Shown here: positions 11,801 through 22,229 of the stretch, in pieces
How positions within the stretch are numbered: the stretch's first letter is position 1
How the letters are laid out: every line of letters starts with the position of its first letter
DNA from: Saturnia japonica
Taxonomy: Eukaryota > Arthropoda > Insecta > Lepidoptera > Saturniidae
NCBI GenBank assembly: GCA_033032175.1
Contig: CM065323.1
Location: forward strand, 10,602,001-10,666,000
DNA: 64,000 nt
Direction of reading: 5' to 3'
The notes under the pieces: generated by a model
Told to the model about the DNA's origin: nothing
Database searches by the model: none
What the model saw: the letters and a program-made list of their open reading frames with translations, nothing else
Made by a program: the position numbers and the translations under genes

Positions 11801-14800
11801 TTCTATGCCAACTTTGTAGCATAAAAATTTGTCGTAAACAGAAGTGCAATTTACAGACCGCAACTCTATCTTCTGTAAACTGAACATTATAATTCAATTA
11901 ACAGGAGTTTTAATGGACTTTAGTTATTAGTACCTTCGCCTAAATATCAGCACGAACTTCGCTTAATATAAGCACTGCTGTTTTACGCAAAAATGGATGT
12001 AGCAGTTAGTCTTAATTTAATTTCTCTTAATCTCTTAGACTCAAATAGGTTTTACATTTATCAAAAAAAAAAAACACTATTGTTCTTTTCTTATAGAATT
12101 CAGTAAAGCTTTATAACTTTACCATTCCGCGAAATAAAAAGGCCTAATAATAGTTACAGGGTGACTATTTCTTGCAGATTTTAATCAATTCTCCGTCAGA
12201 CCACGCGTACTCCAGTACAGTTCTTCGCGTCCCAATGGATAGGATGACGACAGTTGAAGTGTCCCCTATCACGTACAAAACGGATAGTTCGCTTAGATCG
12301 CTGGCACCTAACAAGAGGCAATGTTATTTTCAAAATGAAAAGAACTTGGAGTACTACGATTTTTACACAGATTCGAACTGCCAACATGACTTACTTATTC
12401 GAGAAGCTAAGAACTTTTGCGACTGTGTCCTGTATAATTGGCCTAGTAAGTATAATAGCAACATTCATATTATATTATAAATTTAAAAGAAAACCAGCTT
12501 CATTGATTTTGAACAATTCCCTGGTGAATAATCGAAGTTGATGGTTTAATGCCAATGGGAGCACCTATGAGGTATCCCCTATCCAAAAAAGAGGAACATT
12601 CAAATCGATTCATAAACAAAGAAGCTATGGTTGAAAATCCATTAAAAAATAAACTTTAACTTTTTGTCATGAACCGTTATGGATGTTTTTTTTTCTCCAA
12701 TGGTGGTCCGATTTTAATTTTATTGACATTGGACCTGCAACTTCGAAGATACAACAGGGAACTCTTCAAACTCATTAAAGTAGATGGTCTTTTTTGTTAA
12801 AAATTGTCTTGTTTTGAAGCCGGATAAAAGTTATCATAAATATATTTTATTTCTTTCTTTTCTTATTTCAGGAAAAAATACATTGGAATCGATTTGCTCA
12901 ACGCGTTCAAATTTCGAATGTATCAATGGTGTAAACGGTAACAATGACAAAATTTATTCTAAAATAATAAACTAAATCTCATGTTATTTATTGTCTGTTT
13001 GTTTGTTTGAACGCGCTAATCTCCGGAACTACCAACTAGATATGATTTTTTTTACATTTTATAGTTTACTAGCAAACCGGGCAATGCGTTGCTGTGCCGT
13101 TTTGGAGTCCATAGGGAACATTGATCTGATCGCTTCCAAACGTTACACTATTCTAATATGTAGATTGTCTGGAATTTTCATCATATTATTCTAGCCGTTT
13201 TAGAGACCATAGGGAACATACATATATAGTTACATACATAGTTGAAAGATTATATAACTTCGCGGCCGACTTAAGACTATGAACGTCAAGGTTAGGGTTG
13301 CCAACTTTTTGTATATCAAATATAGTAGTTCCGAGGCTATTATTACCTCAAAAAATATAGTAGTAAGCAAAAAAAAAACACAAAACAATACAGTAAGTTT
13401 CAAAAATATTTTATTTTTTAAAGTAGACTGATACTGATGATAATGACAGTTTTTTTTTTGACAAATATAATTCAGAACGAATTCAAAGAAGTAAAGGAAG
13501 CGTCCTACGCTACGTTTCACGCTTAAAAATTTTGGAATAAATAAAGTTGCCCAATTTTTTTATCCTATAAAAATATAGTAGTTTAGTCTACTATACATTT
13601 TTTAACAAATATAGTAGTCGGTCACCTGATATAGTAGGATACTATATTATATAGTAGGGTTGGCAACCCTTTTTTTTTTTTTTTTTTGTTAACGTGGAGT
13701 GGAAAACCCGTCATGGGTACACACTCGCCCGGGGGAACGAGTGGTTATGTGAGACTCCTACTCACTAAAAAACTCCACGGTGCACCGTCCGCCGCCATGC
13801 TGGGGCAACGCGGGCACTGCGCTGGCATTCAGCCGTGCCGCCCCGGCGGCAAGGCCCGGAAGGGCCGCCCGCTGACGGAGACAGCCCGGTGACGAACTGT
13901 CTCCCCGTCCGCCAAACCAGTGCAATGGGAAGACAGGGCCCCCAACCCATCTCTCCTTGGTTCGGCCTGGCAGGAGAAGGAGGCGGATGAACCACCACCT
14001 GTCCCCCACCCACCCGTTGTTGGGTTTTTTATAGAGGTTTTCTCCTCTGTCTCTGCCATAATGTTTGGCATATGGCGGGGGTAAGGGGCGAATGAACGCA
14101 CCCCCACCCCGCTAGCCCGGCCATGATTTTTTACCGAGGTTTTCTCCTCTGCCGTCATTAAGCTCCCGTCCGTCCTTGTCAAGTCCGTCTTTGATTTTTT
14201 AACGAGGTGCTCATCCTCAACCGTCCGGTTATTTTTTTAAGTGGTTTCCTTCCACTGTCCGTCCTTGATTTTTTATACTGGTGGTTTTCTCCACCTCCGT
14301 CCAGTAATTTTTTAAGGTGGTTGTCTTCCACCGTCCGTCCGTGATTTTTTAAAGGGTGGTTTACTCCACCACAGTCCGTCCAAGGTTTTTTAAGGTGGTT
14401 TACTCCACCGCCGTCAGCGATTTTTTAAAGAGGTTGTATCCTCTCAATTTTTTAAGGAGGTTTTCTTCCTCCTCCGTCAACGACGAGTCCGTCCGTAGTG
14501 GACGAGCCGAAGCATGTCCACTCTTGCCCCATCCCCTGTCTCCTCTGATGAGCAGAGGGGTACAGGGGAGGAACGCCGTCGGTCTGGTATTAGCCGTCGG
14601 CCGTGAAGCGGCCGCCGTTGCGCGGGGCACACCACGAGGAGGTTCCAGACATAGTGCCCCAGGGTTGGCAACCCTAGTCAAGGCAAAGTTAAACTGTTTA
14701 AGGTACACAGGGCTGGAATAGTTTATTTGTGTTAGTATGAAAGAGTAAACGTATGAAAAGAATGACAGGAAGTGTGTAAGTGAGATAGATTATATAAATT

Positions 14801-17800
14801 TTATTAGTGTAAGAGAGAAAGGAAATAAAACGAATATGGTGTCGATCAAGTCTTTTTATTTACAACTGTAGGCTAGTACGGGAAATGAGAACTACGATAG
14901 GATATCCAGGTGAGTAGGCGGCGCGGCGGGCGCGGTTGAAGTTCTGTTGGTTGAATCATTTTAACACGGTTGAAACCGTGGGTCACAGGTATATACCAGG
15001 TCGTTTACCACGTCGACTCTTAAAAAACCAAAAAAAAGCAAATTCTACATTTTTTAGCTAAAGTTGAGGAACAACTGATATACGCTTATTATGAGGAAAG
15101 CGAAGAACAAACGGAACCACGTGAAGAATCCAAATCCTGTCATCCATCCTGCAACGACGTAATATACTCCAGTCAAGTGTTTTACTCAGACTTGACTTCG
15201 GAGCTTGGGGACATTGGGATACGGGATGCGTCTCCAAAGTGGGGGACACCGAAACAGTATGTATTTCTCGTTTATTCGAACTCTCGTCGACTGTCGACAT
15301 AATCGTATAACGCTCGGCACCATCAGATTTACATTAATAGGTCTTATCACCAAGCCAGTTTATTATCTGGTGACTTTGAAATAGTTATACATTTTTGTAT
15401 TATTCGTTCCAGTAAAAATTTCCTTGTATTTCTTGCGTTCTTTTTATTTTTCTCTAATATTCTACCTTGTTTTATTTTCCCTGCTGTATATAGAGGGGAA
15501 GTGACTCAAATCAACGTGCACTTTTATGAGGATTTCTTCCTTGGGCAGCACCGCCATGCCCAATATGATGATTATTATTTCGCTGGTGAGTAATAATCAT
15601 TATGTACTCAACTTTTTACACATAGATAAGTTTTTATAGTACCACGGCAACTCAAAATGCATATTTTTAATTGGAAAAAAGGCCGACCACTGTAAGCGCA
15701 ACCCTCTAAAAGGTTTGTGGGACGCGGGGCGGCGGATGTGTACGGATACACACGGTATTTAGATAATACCCTATATCTGGAGATTAATATTTTATACATC
15801 TTATTGCAACTGTGACAAACACCTAAATATGAAAAAAAAAAAAATTAAAATACATTAAACTGTTGTCTTTATTAAAACCTTAAGCCATAAATAAGAGAGT
15901 AATCTTTACACGCAGTTGAAGTAAAAGTTCTAATTAATTAATATTACATATTTTATTATAATATTATAATTTTTTATAATATTAAGATTATAAATGCGAA
16001 AGTAACTTTGTCTGTCTGTTACGTTTTCTCGCCTAAACCGCTCAACCAAATTTGATGAATTTTGGTATAGAGATAGATTGTACCTTGGGAAAGGACGTAG
16101 GGTACTTTTTGTAGCGAAAATAAAACTTTAAGGGTAGAAAATAGGGTATGAAATGATTCTATGAACAAAATTTGGGAACACCAAATACGCATGTGCGATA
16201 ATGGTGAAATGACATCGGCTGCCATACCAACCATTTTGTTGATTAATTGATATTGTTATTCTTAATAAGAAATGTATTGTATTTCTAATAATTACCCATT
16301 AAATGATAGTCCAGTATTCTTTTTAAGATTGGCTGAAGTGTATATAAATTGTGTAACTACGCAGTACGGCATAATTACTGTTTTATTTTATGATAGGAAT
16401 ATGACATGCGATGTCAATCGCGGCTCGCGGGAGTTTATATATTCTAAGCGATATACCTATTGTAAATTTTGGATAATACAGTTTTGCTACAAGTGAATTA
16501 TTTCATCGTAATATTTCACATGTGGTGAAAATAAAAACTGGGGTGAAAGATTGTATGAAGAACCCATTAAAAGGGGTAAATAAAAGGGGTTTCACGTTTT
16601 TCAAAAAACCTTTCCGTAGGCTAGTACAATAAGGTATGAATTTAATTATTTTTGAAGTTTTATTTGGACGGATAAATTATTGGATTCATCAATGCATATA
16701 ATATCAATACTATGCAACACTAATAATCCCATCTATGATTTTCTTTTTCTTTGTCGTATTCCGAAATCAGCCGATGCATATGCAGTAATATAGCGGGGTG
16801 GTAGGGATTGCGATTAAAATACACATAGTGATAAACCCATTTTTGGTTTTCTTTGGTTTTTTTTTTTGGTAAATCTGTAGTCCTGTCTGTACTTTTAATA
16901 TTTCTCCAAAATTTCCCGATACGCATATTATATGAACGACACTGATCACGAATATAATTTTTTTTCTGTCCGTCAGTTTGTCGGCTCACCTCTCGGCTCG
17001 GCTCAGTAACTCAAAAACGGCTTGACCGATCCTTATAAAATGTTGTAAACGGGATGCTTAAAGCATCGGTCACTGGATAGGGTATAAGAAATTTCAATAT
17101 TACTTTTAGATAATGTAAAAAAATCAAAAAAAATATTTTCGTTAATTCAATTATGTACACGGAGAGTATACCTAAGTCATTCCATGAATGATAAGTAATG
17201 AGAATTTTCAATAACACTTTTGGGAACCGTAATAAAAAGAAATTTTGAAAAAATTAAAATTTCATTAATTCTTAACCGATTTTAATGAAATTTTATACAC
17301 GGGAAGTCTTAACTATTTACATAATTAATGGGCTATAAGAATTGCAATATTACTTCTAGAGTTATAAAAAAGTAATTCAAAAAGTTTAATTTTCATCAAT
17401 TCTCAACAGATTCTGTTCAAATTTTGTAGACGGGAAACACATTATATCTACTATAATTTAGAGGTTATAAGAATTAATAATGCATTAGAAATTGTAAATT
17501 AGAATAATAGTTTTCAACCGATTTTGATGAAAACTGTACACGGGAAATACATACCACTCCTCAATTGATGCCGTATCAATTGTCAACAATAAGTAAAAAT
17601 AAAGAGATATAAATAATTATTGCGTAGTAACAAACGCGTGAGGAGCCGCGGGCACACCGCTAGTAAGCACCTATTATATATTATTGACTCATACCGCGTT
17701 AAAGTATCATTTTTGATTGTCTGTACAGTTTCATAAAACGCAGCGTCGCGTCGCGTCGTTAATTCCATTTTGGTAAAATAATATTAGGGAGAGGGGGGCA

Positions 17801-20800
17801 GTTTAGAACAGAGGCAGTTTTGAATTGTTTGTTTTATGAACGGATCCTTTATCATTCCTAACCTCTGAAACTATTTTAATACTGGTAACACCGACCTAAA
17901 CATCTGTCAGTTTCCAACTAACGTCAATGTCAGTGTAATTTTCAAAATCATTCGCTGGTTTGTTTACGAAGACCAGAGTAAATAAATATTTTTTTATTTG
18001 TAAGCAAATTACTGACAAGGTAAGTATTATTTTCAAATTATTATTATTTTATTGCGTTATATATATTATATCCCGAGTATTACAAATGAAAATTAATTTG
18101 AACTCTAGTAAGTTTTTCGTCCAGAGATGTTTATTTACGCAAGATGGTGTTGGGGCAGATTTGAACAAAATTGCTGGGGCACTTTTGAATAAAATGTTCT
18201 AGAGTTCCCCTATTGGTAATTAACCAAGTGAATACGCATCCATAATGAGATTTTTAAATTTTTATTTTTTCATTTAATTTTTAATAATTCATTTTAATTT
18301 TTAAATTTGTCATTGGTTTCTTGTTTCAGTCATCATGGTAAGAAATTACAAAAAGAAAAAAGAAAATTCTGTGAATGAAGACGATGCCGAAAGAGCTGTA
18401 TTATGTGTTGTCAACAATGGCATGAAGCTGAGAACTGCTGCTGCTATATATAACATAAAACCAACTACTTTATACTACAGAGTTAAAAAACTTCAAGAGA
18501 ATATTACTCCAAAAAGTAAAGAATATAGTAGCAAACACACAGTTTGTCAAGTTTTTACAAATGATGAGGAATATATGCTGGAAAAGTATTTCTTAAGAAT
18601 GTCTAAAATGAACTACGGCCTGACCTACGTACAAGGGAGAGAATTGGCATACCAATATGCTAATGCCTTAGAAAAGTGTCCTGAGAAGTGGATAAACAAT
18701 AAGATGGCGGGTATAGAATGGATGAAAGGATTTATGAAGAGGCATCCAATTTTATCATTACGAAAACCCGAAAATACAAGCCTTTCTAGATCTACCAGTT
18801 TTAACAGACATAACGTTATGATATTTATAATAACTATGAAAAAGTATTACAACGAAGAAATTTTACTCCAGCTCGCATTTACAACTTGGATGAAACTAAC
18901 ATAATGACGGTTGTACAAGCGCCTAATGTAATAGCTAAAACAGGACAAAAACAAGTAGGACAAGGAGTTTCCGCCGAACGAGGCCAACTAATCACTATGT
19001 GTGCCATTGTTAATGCTGTGGGGAATACCATTCCCCCAGTATTTATTTTTCCAAGGGCCCGATTCCATGACTCTATGCTTAATGGAGCTCCTGTAGGAAG
19101 CATTGGATTTGCTAACAGTCCGTCTAGTGGTTGGATGACAGGGCCTTTATTTCTCAAAGTTCTTCAACATATACAAAAACCGTTAGATGCACGAAATATG
19201 ACCAAATACTAATATTACTTGACAACCACGAGAGCCACTGCACAATAGACGCTATAAATTTTTCGAGAGAAAACGGCATGGTATTATTAACATTCCCTCC
19301 TCACTGCACTCATAAACTGCATCCACTCGACGTTGCAGTAAACAGTCCTTTTAAAGCAAAGCTCGCGGTCGCTCAAAATGATTGGTTGCTTAATCATGCG
19401 GGAAGAACCATCACTATTCACGATCTGGCGAGTATTGTTACTCCCGCATATAATGCTTCACACACTATCAATAACATCACATTGGGATTTTCTGCGGCAG
19501 GGATATATCCATTTTCGAGAAACAAATTCACAGATGATGACTTTGAATGTTCAGAAGTGACTAATAGGCCTGTTCCTGCGCAACAAGCACCTTTGATTGT
19601 TGCATTAGAAAATGTAGCGATTGATCAAACTGTTGAGATGTTATTTCAGGTTAGTGCTTCTGTGCCTCATAGTGATAACAACAATGCCCCTATTGCTGCA
19701 GATCTTGATGTGGATCAACCTGTAATAACAGTCACTCAGGCCATTGAAGTGTCTCAAATTGTTTTTCCTGCACCATCAGCAATCGACAGTGACGCCACTG
19801 ATGTTGAAGATATAGAAGTTGATCAACCTGTAATTACACCCACCAAGGCTATTGATACAGGTCCGGTTGTTGCTAATTTTGAGAATATAAGTCAACTCAC
19901 AACCACAAACCCTACATCTCAACCTCCCCATGAACTTGACCATGAAGTAGATGAACTTGCAACAACCACTGAGGGAAATGATAAAGCTCCAATAGGGTTA
20001 ATAACTCCTGAAGCAATAAGACCTTATCCAAAAGCGGCTCCTCGTACTGGAAGAAAAGGAAGAAAGAAAGGGTCCTCGCGTATTTTAACTGACACTCCAG
20101 AAAAACACGCAATAGAAGCAGCTTATCTGGACCACATTAAACGCAAAACTTCAATTGTTCCTTTATCAAAACGAGGTAAATCTATGGCTAAAAACACTTG
20201 TACAAAAACCAAGAAGAAGAAAACTTCGCGAGGTGATCAACCAATCTCAGAATCAGATGTAAATATATCTTTGCATGATGATTCTGATATGTATGCAAGT
20301 GATAGTCTAAGTAGTTCTGATTTTAATGCTCAAGTTGCCGAGGGAGAATCAATTCAATATTTGAGAAATGAGGATTTAAATGAAAATGATTATGTATTGG
20401 TAAAATGTCACTCTACCAAAAATGATGCACAAATGTATTTTGTGTCTATTATTAAACGAAAAGACGAAAGTATGTTTTTAGTTTCTTTCATGAAAAAGAT
20501 GTTTGGTTATAAATTTATGTTCCCTGATAAAGAAGATCAATCTTTCATTTCTATTACGGATATTGTGAAGAAACTTCCAAAACCATGTCCTATTGCAGGA
20601 ACTTCACGAACAGCTGCTCTTTTAACATTCAAATTTGACTTTAGTAAATTTAAGCTAGGCTAAGTTCTAACTACCAATGTTTCAATTTGTTTCTTTTTAA
20701 TTTTTATGTTTTTTCGTCCTGACTTTTAAGGCTATTTTGATTGTTTATTTTATAATTTAAAGCTTTTAAAGAACGTTCTTAAGACTCTTATGTCATATTT

Positions 20801-21799
20801 TTAAGATAGGTTTCATAAAGGTACCTTTAAGTGATTGTTTTGCAATACTCATATTGATCTCTTTTAAAACTTGCAAGTTAGTTTATTCTTGTTCAAGACT
20901 GCCCCAGACTGTTTAGAGTTTTATACAATTTATTTAAGTAATAACTAGTGTAGGTATAAATGTCTATGTTCAATGACAATGTGAGAGGAAAATAACTTAA
21001 ATATAGTGTTGATTATATTCTAAGTTACGTGGTTTTTATTTTATCCCGGTTTTTCAATACTGCCCCTAGGGGTTTCAATTCTGCCCCGCGGATGGGGTAG
21101 ATTTGAACAAAATATGGTTTAAAAAAAATGGAAATTGCGTTAGTTTGATGGGTCAAAATAAACAAATATCAATAATACATCTTGATTTATAAAACCATAT
21201 GAGAAATATAATTTAATAACTAAAAAGTGTTCAAAGGTGCTCCCCTCTCCCTTAGTGTAGCAGTCACAAAAAAAAAACTGCGAAAGACCTTAGAGCCGCG
21301 CTTGTAGTGCAGCAGCGGTCGGCCTGTCAATTTAAATAAAATGATTAAGGTTTGCTGTTCGCATCACGCAAAATCCACCACTATACAGATTTAGATCTTT
21401 TTTAAATTTTACTCCATGGATTTTTCGTCCTAATCTAAAATAAAATTTCATAAACAATAATTCCGTAGTTAACGCGTGCAGAGCCGCGGGCACAGCCAGT
21501 AATAAATAATTGTATGGTAACCAACATCTGTTATTTCTGACGACGCTGACAAAATACTTATTCTATGTACTTGTAATTATCGAAAATTCAGCCTGTTAAA
21601 ATTGGTTTTCACTGTAATTTTGTCAGTGCACTATGGATCAATTTTAATTATTTTTACAGGTGCAATCGGTGGCCTGCTCAGTCTCTTCCTGGGCTTCAGT
21701 ATCATCAGTGTGGCGGAATTTGTCTACTTTGTATTATTACGTCCCGCCTACGTGATTCTTCAAGAGGCTTACGGTCGACGTCATCACGTATCTAATTAA
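5803..21799 (+). CDS. ppk-like: Pickpocket-type DEG/ENaC sodium channel subunit (10 exons)
   Basis: Predicted subunit of an amiloride-sensitive-type cation channel in the plasma membrane. Exons read as 5803-6083, 9212-9454, 9928-10042, 10123-10277, 10952-11177, 12178-12445, 12872-12937 (or ending at 12928), 15058-15256, 15494-15585 and 21660-21799. All junctions are GT-AG and the phases agree, giving 1785 nt and about 594 aa, a usual length for the family. Exon 1 carries the N-terminal gating motif SLHG just before the membrane segment. Exon 2 holds transmembrane helix 1 ([20 protein letters not shown]). The middle exons form the Cys-rich extracellular loop, with [10 protein letters not shown] and [13 protein letters not shown]. 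The last exon holds helix 2 with the selectivity-filter region LFLGFSIIS (GFS fits the GxS rule) and ends in a short cytoplasmic tail. No stop or frameshift is seen despite heavy transposon load. Which pickpocket paralogue this is cannot be told from the sequence. The ATG at 5803 is chosen because it is followed by an open frame; an in-frame stop lies about 60 nt upstream. Confidence 0.9.
7485..8056 (-). mobile_element. 3' fragment of a non-LTR retrotransposon (LINE) ORF2 tail
   Basis: The minus strand encodes the usual C-terminal end of an insect LINE pol: [20 protein letters not shown], then a GKRKQGGQ stretch, [11 protein letters not shown] and a final zinc-finger-like segment ([21 protein letters not shown], with the Cys and His pairs visible) near 7570-7650. 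Just past it is the 3' tail ending in an ATG repeat (catcatcat on the + strand, 7496-7504), a common LINE 3' end. The element is strongly 5'-truncated and joins a mariner fragment at about 8056. Confidence 0.8.
8056..8584 (-). pseudogene. Truncated mariner transposase
   Basis: The minus strand from ATG 8584-8582 encodes a mariner-type transposase N-terminus ([20 protein letters not shown], a helix-turn-helix region, [13 protein letters not shown], then [20 protein letters not shown]). An in-frame TAA at 8242-8240 replaces a Lys codon. Reading on in the same frame gives [18 protein letters not shown] and the first catalytic Asp in [15 protein letters not shown], after which the sequence passes abruptly into a LINE tail. 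The second and third catalytic Asp residues are missing, so the element is dead. Confidence 0.88.
11215..11490 (+). repeat. LINE-tail repeat, copy B
   Basis: Diverged copy of 2555-2835 in pickpocket intron 5 (11178-12177); same order of conserved blocks. Confidence 0.65.
12480..12830. repeat. Two opposed copies of a dispersed repeat
   Basis: 12500-12650 (+ orientation, 'ttgatggtttaatgccaatgggagcacctatgagg') and 12680-12830 (reverse, 'aatggtggtccgattttaat...cttcgaagatacaacaggg') are two members of one family. Other copies are at 2345-2480, 3440-3640, 57690-57860 and 62330-62450. They lie in pickpocket intron 6 (12446-12871). Confidence 0.6.
13671..14660 (-). mobile_element. Non-LTR retroposon with poly(A) tail and hairpin array
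   Basis: A GC-rich block of about 990 bp inserted in the right end of the hAT-like MITE. A run of T at 13671-13687 is the poly(A) tail of a minus-strand insertion. The 15-bp sequence AGGGTTGGCAACCCT occurs on both sides (13656-13670 and 14661-14675) as target-site duplication. No reverse transcriptase is seen; it may be a non-autonomous derivative or the 5' and 3' ends of a LINE. Its middle holds ten hairpins (separate entry). Minus-strand ORFs here have no recognised domain. Confidence 0.7.
14027..14480 (-). repeat. Array of ten T6-hairpin units
   Basis: Ten units of the form TTTTTTA(n)-stem-loop occur on the + strand, spaced about 27-100 bp. Stems read AGAGG/CCTCT, GAGG/CCTC (twice), AGTGG/CCACT, GGTGG/CCACC (four times), AGAGG/CCTCT and GGAGG/CCTCC, with 6-7-nt loops mostly TTTNCT. 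Spacers between units often read GTCCGTCC. Where the left arm changes, the right arm changes to match. Confidence 0.85.
17029..17565 (+). repeat. Degenerate tandem repeat, period about 110-130 bp
   Basis: Five diverged units start near 17029, 17152, 17272, 17403 and 17512. Each opens with variants of 'accgattttgatgaaattttgtacacgggaa', continues with 'ttataagaattncaatattactt' and ends with an A-rich tract and 'cattaattc'. The array lies in the last intron of the pickpocket gene, upstream of the Tigger-type element. Confidence 0.6.
17787..21251 (+). mobile_element. Tigger/pogo-type DNA transposon with TTA flanks
   Basis: Inverted ends GGGAGAGGGGGGCAGTTTAG (17787-17806) and CTGCC-less end GGTGCTCCCCTCTCCC (21236-21251) bracket a 3465-bp element with a transposase inside. 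The same trinucleotide TTA lies directly outside each end (17784-17786 and 21252-21254). Subterminal copies of a GGGGCAG(A)TTTGAA motif occur near 17796, 18149 and 21094, and inverted copies near 20900-21090. It sits inside the 6-kb last intron of the pickpocket gene. Confidence 0.82.
18335..20663 (+). pseudogene. DDE_1 (Tigger/Jerky-like) transposase, two frameshifts
   Basis: The ATG at 18335 opens a frame starting [12 protein letters not shown], with a psq-type helix-turn-helix ([20 protein letters not shown]) and a CENPB-like second DNA-binding region ([21 protein letters not shown]). A missing base in a T run near 18822 shifts the frame; the catalytic domain then carries YNLDETN (first Asp). 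A second missing base near 19209 shifts it again, followed by LLDNHESHC (second Asp) and [15 protein letters not shown] (third Asp). The C-terminal ~350 residues are acidic and low-complexity with a basic patch near 20040-20220. All three catalytic Asp residues remain, so the decay is recent. The tail after 19550 has no domain I recognise. Confidence 0.85.
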
Positions 21800-21959
21800 A
21801 AATACGAAGTTATCGAATAGTAAAATCATTTTTACATATTATTTAAATATAATTAATATACACGCAACACAATTTTTTTTTCTCATTGTGATATTTTAAT
21901 TAAGAATAATCCTGCTAACACAGATTTCAGAAAAAGGTACTTGGGGCTTGGGGCATTGA

Positions 21960-22185
21960 TTTTGTTGAGGACAGAAGAACGCGTTATTTTTATAAGATCA
22001 TAGTTCCTTGAAACTTTTAATAACTTTTTATTGAATGAAGATATCGTGATTTTTTTATAAGGACCAAGTATCTAAGCGAAAAAAAACAAAAAAAAAAAAA
22101 AAATCTATCCAATCGTTTTTGAGTGTTGCGCGAACAACCGCAAATCTTAAATATTTAATTTATGTAGATTAATTTTAAATAACGG
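21960..22185 (+). repeat. Dispersed repeat downstream of pickpocket
   Basis: Shares 'gacagaagaac', 'taactttttattgaatgaag', 'ggaccaagtatctaag' and 'gcgcgaac...gcaaatct' with 32604-32830, the sequence just after the tektin stop. Confidence 0.65.
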
Positions 22186-22229
22186 TGGCCCAATGATCGA
22201 AATTCGACTAGCGACTTTTTAATAATAGA

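Larger units (their letters stand above)
13293..14676. mobile_element. hAT-like MITE interrupted by a retroposon
   Basis: The ends are inverted repeats: TAGGGTTGCCAAC at 13293-13305 and GTTGGCAACCCTA at 14664-14676. They are flanked by an 8-bp near-perfect direct repeat, gtcaaggt (13285-13292) and gtcaaggc (14677-14684), as expected for hAT insertions. The interior before the nested insert is full of TATAGTA and TACTATA motifs. Without the nested retroposon the element is about 390 bp with no coding capacity. It lies in pickpocket intron 7 (12938-15057). Confidence 0.8.

Noticed and set aside
13686..14721. Several 60-120-aa ORFs on both strands in the GC-rich block
   Set aside because: They overlap each other in different frames, have no recognisable domain and follow from high GC content and the hairpin repeats.
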